NCBI GenBank assembly: GCA_002438345.1
Contig: DJUJ01000020.1
Coordinates: 14,370 to 21,285 of the forward strand
Direction of reading: 5' to 3'
Source of the DNA: Paenibacillus sp. UBA6285
GTDB lineage: Bacteria > Bacillota > Bacilli > Paenibacillales > Paenibacillaceae
DNA length: 6,916 bases
Numbering within the stretch: the stretch's first letter is position 1; each line of letters opens with the position of its first letter. Both the position numbers and the translations under genes were made by a program. The notes under the pieces are model-generated. The model searched no databases and was not told the origin of the DNA. It saw only the letters and a list, made by a program, of their open reading frames with translations. Of this stretch, positions 1 to 5,510 are shown piece by piece.

Positions 1-153
1 CTTAAACGCTTACCGTCCTTATTAGGACGCCGAGGCGTTTAAGCTTGGCGGTAACAAAAAGAACGGAGGAAAGCCTACGTATGGCAGGTCAAACCGGTCC
101 TATGACACGTGTCTGCGAGCCTAATGCAGGCGTTCCTCCGTTCGTACGGTAAG
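1..153. other. Inverted-repeat cluster, candidate structured RNA or DNA element
   Basis: No gene is visible here, but self-complementarity is dense. Bases 9-16 (CTTACCGT) pair perfectly with 146-153 (ACGGTAAG), which would close the whole element. Bases 61-71 pair with 133-143 (11 bp, core ACGGAGG/CCTCCGT), followed after one mismatch by 73-76 with 128-131. At the 5' end, 28-34 pairs with 44-50 (CGCCGAG/CTTGGCG), and the 9-base loop 35-43 is a perfect complement of 1-9 (CTTAAACGC), so a pseudoknot or alternative folds are possible. Bases 14-19/24-29 form another hairpin, and 10-15 can also pair with 49-54. I do not recognise a riboswitch, ribozyme or housekeeping RNA class. There is no T-tract on the + strand after the long stem; on the - strand the 61-143 hairpin is followed by TTTTT, so a - strand terminator is an alternative. 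The element may extend upstream of base 1. Confidence 0.4.
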
Positions 154-307
154 AACTTTATTCAATTATTCCTATCTACTTAGTTGGTTATATGGATATA
201 ATACTGAAACCCTTCATCCGTGTCAAACCTTTTTTCCCAACCAATGACAAAAGAATTTTCAAGTACCACACTATACAGGCAATGGTGTGGGTTCCTGTAA
301 GATCCAC
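154..307. other. AT-rich spacer with minor repeats, no gene
   Basis: This is AT-rich spacer between the inverted-repeat cluster and the hydrolase gene. A perfect TATAAT sits at 197-202 but has no convincing -35 box at 16-18 bases upstream. Two interleaved 6-bp inverted repeats lie at 266-271/285-290 (CCACAC/GTGTGG) and 274-279/294-299 (TACAGG/CCTGTA); they cannot both form as simple hairpins and could be an operator or chance. No supported coding region was seen. Confidence 0.4.
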
Positions 308-336
308 TTGTTATTGATGCTATAAAGTAATATTAT
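308..336 (+). promoter_or_regulatory. Possible sigma-A promoter for the hydrolase gene
   Basis: TTGTTA at 308-313 and TATTAT at 331-336 are separated by 17 bases, giving a -35 with two mismatches and a -10 with one mismatch to the vegetative consensus. Transcription would begin near 343, leaving a leader of about 47 bases before the start at 390. It is a pattern match only, in AT-rich DNA where chance matches are common. Confidence 0.35.
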
Positions 337-376
337 TGCTACAGCTTATGGTCTAGAGAAATTACCGTTTAATGTC

Positions 377-384
377 GGGAGTGA
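377..384 (+). promoter_or_regulatory. Ribosome binding site setting the start at 390
   Basis: GGGAGTGA lies just upstream of the ATG at 390, with GGGAG ending 8 bases before it. It resembles the Shine-Dalgarno consensus far better than the sequence before the ATG at 372 (AGAGAAATTACCGTTTA). It therefore supports starting six codons inside the longest reading frame. Confidence 0.6.
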
Positions 385-389
385 GAATC

Positions 390-2669
390 ATGGGTATGGA
401 TTTAGAGTACGTTCCTGCGCCGCTAAGACCACGGCTTCACAGGCGTATGACTCAAGAAATCAGACGAAGAATTAGGGGAACTTACCGTTATGATACAACG
501 GTCTGGAGGACTGCGATCACTGGTCTTTGGATCGTTTGCTTTTTGGCTTTCACAACTGCTGTATTAGGCATACCCTCTGGATTAGGGGTGGTTACTGATA
601 TTGCACTTGCTGCAGGTACAAGCACCATTCTGCTGGCAATTTCCAGCAATATCATAGCCGTACTAATAGCGTTGACCGGACTGCGCATCCCACGACTATT
701 CGCAGGCTGTGTATTGAGCGATGTTGGAGCTATTCTACTAATCTTATATTACTCTGATTTTGAGATTGAAGCTGCGGCTCTCATTGCTGTTCTTCTGTCA
801 CTACTAGGTGCATTAGGTGGATTAGCCATCGGTCTGCTACGCAGCAAAAGAGTAACACTGGGAATTCTGCTTACCATTACGGTGACTTTTTCCCAACTTG
901 CTCTGGCAAACGGAGTGCAGGAACTGCCTACATTGGAACCCATTGATATCAGCGATTCAGATGTGATTCCACTGACTGCCTCCAATCCAGGAAAACCTGG
1001 CAATCAAGCTTATCAGACCTTCACCTATGCCAACGGTAAGGATCTGCATCGTGTTGAGTACGGCAAAGATACAAGTGTGATCTCTTCTACAGTGGATGCT
1101 TCTGCTTATATTAAGGATTGGTCAAAACTGCGCACTTTATTCTGGGGATTCGATTATAGTGCACTTCCACTGAACGGCCGTGTATGGATGCCTGAGGGCG
1201 AAGGTCCCTATCCGGTAGTGCTGATGGTGCACGGAAATCATATGATGGAAGATTACTCTGACGGAGGGTACGCTTATCTCGGTGAACTCTTGGCCAGCCG
1301 AGGCTTTATCACGATTTCCCTGGATGAGAATTTCCTGAACTATTCTGCTTGGTCCGGTATTCCGGACAATGATTTCAAAGTACGAACCTGGATCATTCTG
1401 AAACATCTGGAACAGCTTGCAGCTTTCTCGGATGAACCAGGCAATCCTTTTTATCAAAAAATAGATTTCACAAAAACCGCCCTGCTCGGACATAGCCGCG
1501 GAGGACAAGCTGTGGCTATGGCTGCGGACGCCGAACGTTGGTTCAAAAACGATCCCGTTATGACGGCTGTGAATCGGTTTAATATAGCTTCTGTAGTCGC
1601 CCTTGCCCCTACGGACAAAACGATAGATGAACAGCAAGCCCGTCTCAAGGACGTCAACTATTTGACTCTACAAGGGGCTCGCGATGGGGATGTACATGAT
1701 TTCTATGGTGATCGGCAGTATATACGTACTTCCTATTCCCAAGGGTCCTCTGCTTTCAAAAGCTCGCTGTATATTGCGGACGCCAATCACAGTCAATTCA
1801 ACAGCGATTGGGGCGCGTATGATCAGACATTACCTGCTGGCCTCTTTTTAAATCAAGCGCAAATTATGGAAGCAGACAAGCAGCGGCAAATCGCTAAGGT
1901 GTATGTGTCAGCTTTTCTGGAGACCACTTTGCATGAAAAAGACGAATACCTGAGCTTGTTCCGGGATTACCGCAGCGGACTGAAATGGCTGCCGGATACC
2001 ACTTACTACAATCGATTCCAGGATGGGGGATATCGGCCAGTAGCCACATTTGACGAGGACCGCAACAAGAATACCGTAAATCTCGGAACAGCAGAGGCAT
2101 CAGGATTATCCTGGTCGGAAGAGCTCGCGAAAGATCGTGAATCGAAGAGTAAAGCCACTTATGGTGTCGTTCTTGAACGCACAGCTAAAAAAGATGAAGA
2201 AGCCTATTACAACATCAAACTTAAAGACAGTGTCGTTACTGAAGTTGCCCTTTCAGGCGCGGATGGCCTTACATTCTCCTTAGCAAACCTCAATGGAGAT
2301 ATCTATGGTGATATCAAAGATGAACTAAGTATTCCGCTACCTCCCAATGTAGAGGTCGAGTTAACCGACAGAAATGATACCTCAGCACGCCTGCCGCTAA
2401 GTGAGGTAATGGATATTCTTCCACTACCACAAACGCAGTTCACATTATTCCCATGGCTTGAGGAACGAATAAATGATGGGAAGTACGGCGATCTATCCGA
2501 AGCTGTTTTTCAAACCTATGAGATGCCATTCGAACAGTTTCAAGAGGAAGAACCGGAGCTGAAGCCTGAGAACCTAACGGAAATCACCTTCTATCTTGAA
2601 GAAGTGGGCGATAAGATTATGCTTGATGATATCGGCTTCTACGAGCTAGGATTTCGAAATATATTTTAA
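390..2669 (+). CDS. Membrane-anchored alpha/beta-hydrolase family protein
   Basis: The 759-residue protein has a basic N-terminus and about five hydrophobic helices (roughly residues 42-61, 71-97, 104-121, 128-149 and 155-173). A linker leads to an alpha/beta-hydrolase domain at about 260-515. The oxyanion strand reads VVLMVHGNH (276-284), the nucleophile elbow is GHSRGG (367-372, Ser369), and likely triad partners are Asp432 or Asp434 in GARDGDV and His467 in DANHSQF. The last 170 or so residues are acidic and beta-rich, ending in LDDIGF, which recalls jelly-roll accessory domains. Family knowledge suggests an esterase, lipase or amidase; GHSRGG also occurs in chlorophyllase-like hydrolases. 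The substrate cannot be read from sequence. By topology and basic-residue distribution the catalytic part is probably outside the cell, but this is inferred. A longer start at 372 (765 residues) is possible but lacks a ribosome binding site. A strong terminator follows. Confidence 0.85.
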   Translation: MGMDLEYVPAPLRPRLHRRMTQEIRRRIRGTYRYDTTVWRTAITGLWIVCFLAFTTAVLGIPSGLGVVTDIALAAGTSTILLAISSNIIAVLIALTGLRIPRLFAGCVLSDVGAILLILYYSDFEIEAAALIAVLLSLLGALGGLAIGLLRSKRVTLGILLTITVTFSQLALANGVQELPTLEPIDISDSDVIPLTASNPGKPGNQAYQTFTYANGKDLHRVEYGKDTSVISSTVDASAYIKDWSKLRTLFWGFDYSALPLNGRVWMPEGEGPYPVVLMVHGNHMMEDYSDGGYAYLGELLASRGFITISLDENFLNYSAWSGIPDNDFKVRTWIILKHLEQLAAFSDEPGNPFYQKIDFTKTALLGHSRGGQAVAMAADAERWFKNDPVMTAVNRFNIASVVALAPTDKTIDEQQARLKDVNYLTLQGARDGDVHDFYGDRQYIRTSYSQGSSAFKSSLYIADANHSQFNSDWGAYDQTLPAGLFLNQAQIMEADKQRQIAKVYVSAFLETTLHEKDEYLSLFRDYRSGLKWLPDTTYYNRFQDGGYRPVATFDEDRNKNTVNLGTAEASGLSWSEELAKDRESKSKATYGVVLERTAKKDEEAYYNIKLKDSVVTEVALSGADGLTFSLANLNGDIYGDIKDELSIPLPPNVEVELTDRNDTSARLPLSEVMDILPLPQTQFTLFPWLEERINDGKYGDLSEAVFQTYEMPFEQFQEEEPELKPENLTEITFYLEEVGDKIMLDDIGFYELGFRNIF

Positions 2670-2690
2670 GGTAACTAGCCATTATACCAT

Positions 2691-2743
2691 TAAAGGCCTC
2701 CCCCTCAGCATATACACAGCTGAGGGGGAAGGCCTTTTTATTT
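2691..2743 (+). terminator. Rho-independent terminator after the hydrolase gene
   Basis: Bases 2699-2709 pair with 2719-2729 (core CCCCCTCAGC/GCTGAGGGGG) and, after a single bulged A at 2730, 2693-2698 (AAGGCC) pair with 2731-2736 (GGCCTT). This gives about 17 bp with a 9-base loop, followed by a T-rich tail (2735-2743). It lies between convergent genes. Read on the - strand the tail is only TTT then mixed, so it probably stops the lactonase transcript less efficiently. Confidence 0.9.
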
Positions 2744-2805
2744 AGATGGATTACGCGAATAGCCCCTATTATTGAAACATACAATAACCTAAACCTATCC
2801 CCAGC

Positions 2806-3855
2806 CTACAATACTTGTACACAGACTGGTGACTTTATCTCCAGCTCATTCCCAGTAGGAATTAATCTTCCACTGTCACTATCGATGGAGAACGAAGTAA
2901 TGTTATCGCTATTTTGATTAGCAGCGAGCAGCTTGCCACCAATAATGGCGAAATTACGCGGAGTACGTCCGCCTGTAACCTGCCAATCTACCGCATCAAG
3001 GTGACCTGTTGAACCCTCAATATGGAACAGGGCGATACTGTCTTGTCCCCGGTTCGAGACATACAAGAATCTACCACATGGCGATACATGAATATCGGAA
3101 GCTGTATCATCACTACCCGCATTATATTGCTCTGGAAGCGTGCTAACATGCTGTAAAACACTGAGGTTTCCGTTCTGTTCATCATTAGCAAATACCGTTA
3201 CTGTACAGTTTAGTTCATTCGCCAGGTAAATCCATTGTCCTGAAGGGTGTACCGCCAGATGGCGGGGGCCTGAACCAGGTGGGAGATTAATCTCCCGATG
3301 CTTAGACAGCTTACCTTCTTCAAAGCGATAAATCAGAATTTGATCCAGTCCCAAATCGCAAACCAGTATATGCTTGCCACTTCCATCCGGAATGACGGAG
3401 TGTGGATGCGGAGCTTCCTGACGGTCTTCACGAATTCCTGAACCTACATGCTTCACTTGGTCAGACATGACCTGAAGCGAACCATCCTCATTTACAGGAA
3501 ATACGTTGGCATTGCCACCGGAATAATTAGAGACGAATATGTAATCTTGCTTAGGACTGATCGAGACATAACAAGGAGCGCTACCTTCCGTAGGACGACT
3601 TCCAAGTGGACTCAGCGCTTTAGTAACAGGATCAATCGCAAAAGCATAGACCTCACCCTCATCCTTCTCACTAACCGCATAGAGCACGCTGCCTGTGCTG
3701 TTTACTGCTAAAAACGATGGATTCTCAATGCCCTTAGTACCCTCAAGAATCTTCATTTCCCCTGATGAAGGACTAAGCGAGCATAATAGAATAGCTTCCT
3801 CACCCTCAGGGTTATACGTTCCCACATAAAACAATACCTCATTAGGCCGTTCCAT
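2806..3855 (-). CDS. Lactonase family protein, 6-phosphogluconolactonase type (beta-propeller)
   Basis: The 349-residue protein matches the seven-bladed beta-propeller lactonase family (PF10282), which includes Bacillus YkgB and E. coli Pgl and has the usual length. Enzymes of this type hydrolyse 6-phosphogluconolactone to 6-phosphogluconate in the oxidative pentose phosphate pathway, in the cytoplasm; no signal peptide is visible. Characteristic segments are YVGTYN near residue 10, NPSFLAV (45-51), SNYSGGN (109-115), HPHSV (150-154), DLGLDQI (167-173), GPRHLAVHPSG (196-206), ASDIHVSPCGRFLYVSN (252-268) and PRNFAI (299-304), with blade-like repeats of the LYVSN/IYLAN type. The ATG at 3855 is chosen because AAAGGAG lies 8 bases before it; a GTG at 3891 in the same frame would add 12 residues but has no comparable site. 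The gene is convergent with the hydrolase and stands alone. The exact lactone substrate is not proven by sequence. Confidence 0.9.
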   Translation of the reverse strand: MERPNEVLFYVGTYNPEGEEAILLCSLSPSSGEMKILEGTKGIENPSFLAVNSTGSVLYAVSEKDEGEVYAFAIDPVTKALSPLGSRPTEGSAPCYVSISPKQDYIFVSNYSGGNANVFPVNEDGSLQVMSDQVKHVGSGIREDRQEAPHPHSVIPDGSGKHILVCDLGLDQILIYRFEEGKLSKHREINLPPGSGPRHLAVHPSGQWIYLANELNCTVTVFANDEQNGNLSVLQHVSTLPEQYNAGSDDTASDIHVSPCGRFLYVSNRGQDSIALFHIEGSTGHLDAVDWQVTGGRTPRNFAIIGGKLLAANQNSDNITSFSIDSDSGRLIPTGNELEIKSPVCVQVL

Positions 3856-3863
3856 AGTAGCGA

Positions 3864-3870
3864 CTCCTTT
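3864..3870 (-). promoter_or_regulatory. Ribosome binding site setting the lactonase start
   Basis: On the - strand AAAGGAG ends 8 bases before the ATG at 3855-3853. The upstream GTG at 3891-3889 is preceded only by AATTAAGAA, so the internal ATG is preferred. Confidence 0.75.
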
Positions 3871-3946
3871 GTTTGTATAAATTGTACTCACTTCTTAATT
3901 ACCCTTTACTGATAGCAATTTACTCAGTATTTCATAATATTTTTTC

Positions 3947-3955
3947 ACTATAGCA
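3947..3955 (-). promoter_or_regulatory. Weak candidate extended -10 promoter for the lactonase gene
   Basis: Read on the - strand this is TGCTATAGT, an extended -10 (TG-n-TATAAT) with one mismatch. No good -35 lies 17 bases further upstream. Transcription would begin near 3940, giving a leader of about 85 bases. No better match was seen between 3856 and 4026. Confidence 0.25.
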
Positions 3956-4026
3956 TGTTTATAGTTGTAATACATTATCGAGCCCGTATTTTAAGGCCAT
4001 TTCCTAACTATCCGGTTACAATAAGA

Positions 4027-4193
4027 GTTCAAAAAGTCGGCTTTCAGAACCAAGAAGGTTGGACGTTACTTGAGGAAGAAGGAACGGAGCGTAGTGCTGT
4101 GCTACGTGAGTACCGGACTTCCCAAGTTCGTTCAATATTCGATGCCGAGTCCGCTTCCTCAACTACTTCGTTATCAAAGTTGGCTTTTTGAAC
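4027..4193. repeat. Long imperfect palindrome, MITE-like or structured-RNA repeat
   Basis: The ends are 18-base arms: 4027-4044 (GTTCAAAAAGTCGGCTTT) pairs along its full length with 4176-4193, with three of the 18 pairs being G-U, so it is a better RNA helix than DNA repeat. Inside, 4070-4078 pairs perfectly with 4154-4162 (TTGAGGAAG/CTTCCTCAA). That helix encloses a hairpin at 4090-4094/4102-4106 (CGTAG/CTACG) and a helix at 4114-4119/4148-4153 (CGGACT/AGTCCG), giving a three-way junction. A small hairpin lies at 4050-4053/4059-4062. Both outer ends carry AAAAAG/CTTTTT, like a bidirectional terminator. A 78-codon frame runs across it (3955-4191) but has no ribosome binding site and is explained by the palindrome. 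No transposase and no clear target-site duplication are visible. From memory, similar palindromes are scattered through Paenibacillus genomes; that needs a genome search. Confidence 0.75.
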
Positions 4194-4223
4194 TTACCTT
4201 GCAGATGTAAGTTTTTACAAGTG

Positions 4224-4248
4224 GTTTAAACATGATTGGCAAGGTTAA
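4224..4248 (+). promoter_or_regulatory. Possible sigma-B-like promoter of the GlsB-family gene
   Basis: GTTTAA at 4224-4229 is an exact match to the general-stress -35 consensus, and GGTTAA at 4243-4248 has two mismatches to the GGGTAT -10, with a 13-base spacer. Transcription would begin about 35 bases before the start codon. Homologous genes in Bacillus subtilis belong to the general stress regulon, which makes the match plausible, but many Paenibacillus lack a classical sigma-B, so a related sigma factor or chance is possible. A 7-bp inverted repeat (4196-4202 with 4239-4245) overlaps it. Confidence 0.3.
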
Positions 4249-4290
4249 TAGTAGACATCGAAAACAACAAAACGAAGGAGTTGAAGTAAC

Positions 4291-4551
4291 ATGAGTTTTT
4301 TATGGATGTTAATTGTTGGTGGGATCATTGGTTGGTTAGCGGGTCTGATTATGGGCAGAGATATTCCAGGCGGGGTTATTGGTAACATTATCGCAGGTAT
4401 TATCGGCTCATGGCTCGGCGGCGTGCTTCTGGGAAGCTGGGGACCTAAAGTAAGTGATTTCTACTTCTTCCCTTCTTTGATCGGGGCCATTGTTCTGATC
4501 TTTATCGTCAGCCTTATTCTTCGCTCAACAAGTGGACGCAGCCGTTCATAA
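4291..4551 (+). CDS. GlsB/YeaQ/YmgE family stress response membrane protein
   Basis: The 86-residue protein is almost entirely hydrophobic, with three predicted membrane helices at about residues 3-22, 28-49 and 58-78 and a short basic tail. The glycine-rich pattern GGIIGWLAG, then GVIGNIIAGIIGSWLGG, then PSLIGAIVLI is typical of the transglycosylase-associated protein family (PF04226), whose members are about 80-90 residues. The biochemical role is unknown; several homologues are induced by general, acid or envelope stress. The start is supported by AAGGAG at 4275-4280, 10 bases before ATG. It is flanked upstream by the palindromic repeat and downstream by its own terminator, so it appears monocistronic. 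Confidence 0.92.
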   Translation: MSFLWMLIVGGIIGWLAGLIMGRDIPGGVIGNIIAGIIGSWLGGVLLGSWGPKVSDFYFFPSLIGAIVLIFIVSLILRSTSGRSRS

Positions 4552-4572
4552 GCTAGACTGAACTAATAATTA

Positions 4573-4590
4573 TTGGGGCTACTTCCCCAA
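4573..4590. other. Short GC-clamped hairpin after the GlsB-family gene
   Basis: TTGGGG (4573-4578) pairs with CCCCAA (4585-4590) around a 6-base loop. No T-run follows on either strand, so it is not a convincing terminator by itself; it may protect the 3' end of the message or be incidental. Confidence 0.35.
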
Positions 4591-4610
4591 CAAAATATTA
4601 ATGAACTAGA

Positions 4611-4658
4611 AATGGCAGGTCAAGGTGCTTTATCCTTGGCCTGCTATTTCTTGTTTTT
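4611..4658 (+). terminator. Rho-independent terminator of the GlsB-family gene
   Basis: Bases 4611-4625 pair with 4634-4648 (core GCAGG-CAAGG/CCTTG-CCTGC, 15 pairs including two G-U) around an 8-base loop. A T-rich tail follows (TTTCTTGTTTTT, 4647-4658). It ends the upstream transcript before the CcdC promoter. Confidence 0.85.
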
Positions 4659-4663
4659 GGACT

Positions 4664-4689
4664 CTGACGGAGTTACTACCTCCGTACAG
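4664..4689. promoter_or_regulatory. Hairpin or operator-like repeat upstream of the CcdC gene
   Basis: ACGGAG (4667-4672) and CTCCGT (4680-4685) are a perfect 6-bp inverted repeat with a 7-base spacer, extended by CTG/CAG with one bulged base. It lies about 35 bases upstream of the candidate -10 box and just after a terminator, with no T-tail of its own. An operator half-site pair is possible but unproven. Confidence 0.3.
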
Positions 4690-4722
4690 CGGCTACACTT
4701 CAATGTTCTGCCATCGTTTTTC

Positions 4723-4731
4723 TGTTATAAT
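4723..4731 (+). promoter_or_regulatory. Extended -10 promoter of the CcdC gene
   Basis: TGTTATAAT is a perfect extended -10 element (TG-n-TATAAT, with the hexamer at 4726-4731). The -35 region is poor (ATGTTC at 17-base spacing), as is common for extended -10 promoters. Transcription would begin near 4738, about 34 bases before the start codon and downstream of the preceding terminator. Confidence 0.6.
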
Positions 4732-4771
4732 GAAGATACAAGTGACTCAAATCATAGAGAGGTCGTGAATC

Positions 4772-5272
4772 ATGGGTAACATTAACCCCTCACTCCTACA
4801 TATCGGCTCCACTATAGGGACCTTGCTCATGGCGCTAATGGTTATTTTCATTCGTCTAAAATCTAGCGCACGTCCAGTTACCATTCGAAAAATATGGATT
4901 CCACCTCTCGGGATGTCGACCGGCTTTGCCATGTTCGTTGTACCTGAAGTTAGGTTCCCTTTATGGTGGGCAGCGCTCGCCTTTCTGATCGGCTGGTTCA
5001 TCTTCGCGTATCCTCTAATACGCAGCACAAACTTCGAACAACGGGATGGTCAAATCTATGCTCAGCGTTCTAAGAGCTTTGCTTTCATTCTGCTTGGACT
5101 TCTTCTAGTCCGCACCTTACTTCATGAATTTATTAATAGTTATGTTACTATCCCACAGTCCGGTGGATTGTTCTTCATCTTGGCCTTCGGTATGATTGTT
5201 CATTGGAGATTCTTTATGTACAAACGTTATAAGGTAATGACTTCCTCGGAGGCACATTCCCTACAGTCATAA
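4772..5272 (+). CDS. ccdC: CcdC family membrane protein (cytochrome c biogenesis-associated)
   Basis: This 166-residue protein has about five hydrophobic segments (roughly residues 9-28, 40-58, 64-83, 102-119 and 131-148). Family-typical blocks of CcdC/DUF1453 (PF07301) are present in order: RPVTIRKIWIPPLGMSTGF (34-52), YPLIRSTNFEQRDGQIY (80-96), RSKSF with a following ILLGLLLVR, and LFFILAFGM (133-141). In Bacillus subtilis ccdC lies next to ccdA and ccdB, a cytochrome c maturation locus, although CcdC itself has no settled biochemical function. Here neither neighbour is present and the gene has its own promoter and terminator-like hairpin, so a direct role in cytochrome maturation should not be assumed. 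The start has AGAGG at 4758-4762, 9 bases upstream. Confidence 0.88.
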   Translation: MGNINPSLLHIGSTIGTLLMALMVIFIRLKSSARPVTIRKIWIPPLGMSTGFAMFVVPEVRFPLWWAALAFLIGWFIFAYPLIRSTNFEQRDGQIYAQRSKSFAFILLGLLLVRTLLHEFINSYVTIPQSGGLFFILAFGMIVHWRFFMYKRYKVMTSSEAHSLQS

Positions 5273-5288
5273 GTATAAATCGCTAACC

Positions 5289-5329
5289 TAAGAAGCTATC
5301 TCAATCCATACGATTGAGATGGCTTCTTA
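5289..5329 (+). terminator. Long-stem terminator-like hairpin after the CcdC gene
   Basis: Bases 5289-5306 pair with 5312-5329 as an uninterrupted 18-pair stem (one G-U) around the 5-base loop CATAC. It starts 16 bases after the stop codon. The tail is poor in T (TTCTTAACTATT), so termination may be incomplete and the dehydrogenase could receive some read-through. Confidence 0.65.
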
Positions 5330-5376
5330 ACTATTGAATGCCTTGAAGTGAAAAAAATCATTTTTCTGTCTCCGAT

Positions 5377-5423
5377 GTTAGGTAACTTGCGAAGGGATAA
5401 GTTAAAATATAAGCATACCTAAC
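5377..5423 (+). promoter_or_regulatory. Spaced inverted repeat around a possible promoter of the dehydrogenase gene
   Basis: GTTAGGTA (5377-5384) and TACCTAAC (5416-5423) are perfect 8-base inverted repeats 31 bases apart. The left arm extends into GTTAGGTAAC, itself nearly palindromic. Between the arms lie TTGCGA (5387-5392) and TATAAG (5408-5413) at a short 15-base spacing, a weak promoter match. Arms flanking a core promoter suggest an operator pair, but no known regulator consensus (Rex, CcpA) is matched. The leader from here to the start would be about 90 bases; no other feature was recognised between 5424 and 5497. Confidence 0.35.
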
Positions 5424-5497
5424 GATAAGCTTCCAAAGACCTCATACTGAATTGAGAATCATTTGGACGGCTATGCTGCGTATAACTTTTAGAGAGT

Positions 5498-5502
5498 GAG
5501 GT
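5498..5502 (+). promoter_or_regulatory. Ribosome binding site setting the TTG start at 5511
   Basis: GAGGT, within GTGAGGTCA, ends 8 bases before the TTG at 5511. The alternative GTG at 5496 overlaps this site and has only AGAGA directly abutting it, too close to act as a ribosome binding site. Confidence 0.6.
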
Positions 5503-5510
5503 CAAGGCAA

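Noticed and set aside
81..92. 12-base repeat ATGGCAGGTCAA shared with 4612-4623
   Set aside because: One shared 12-mer is about what chance gives in a window of this size, and the flanks differ.
117..153. Resemblance to group II intron domain V (GAGCC...GTACGGT)
   Set aside because: The catalytic AGC triad does not pair properly and the helix lengths are wrong; no intron-encoded protein is present.
244..300. Small frame of 18 codons (starts MTKEFSST)
   Set aside because: There is no ribosome binding site, it overlaps inverted repeats, and nothing supports translation.
1137..1637. 166-codon frame on the - strand
   Set aside because: It is antisense inside the well-supported hydrolase gene, and its composition looks like a shadow of that gene.
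3955..4191. Reading frame of 78 codons on the + strand
   Set aside because: It lies across the palindromic repeat, has no ribosome binding site and resembles no protein family I know; the frame is a by-product of the repeat.
4573..4779. 68-codon frame on the + strand
   Set aside because: It runs through a terminator and the CcdC promoter and lacks a ribosome binding site.
5453..5467. Fur-box-like TGAGAATCATTTGGA upstream of the dehydrogenase
   Set aside because: Only the left half is close to the 7-1-7 consensus; the right half matches about 4 of 7 bases.
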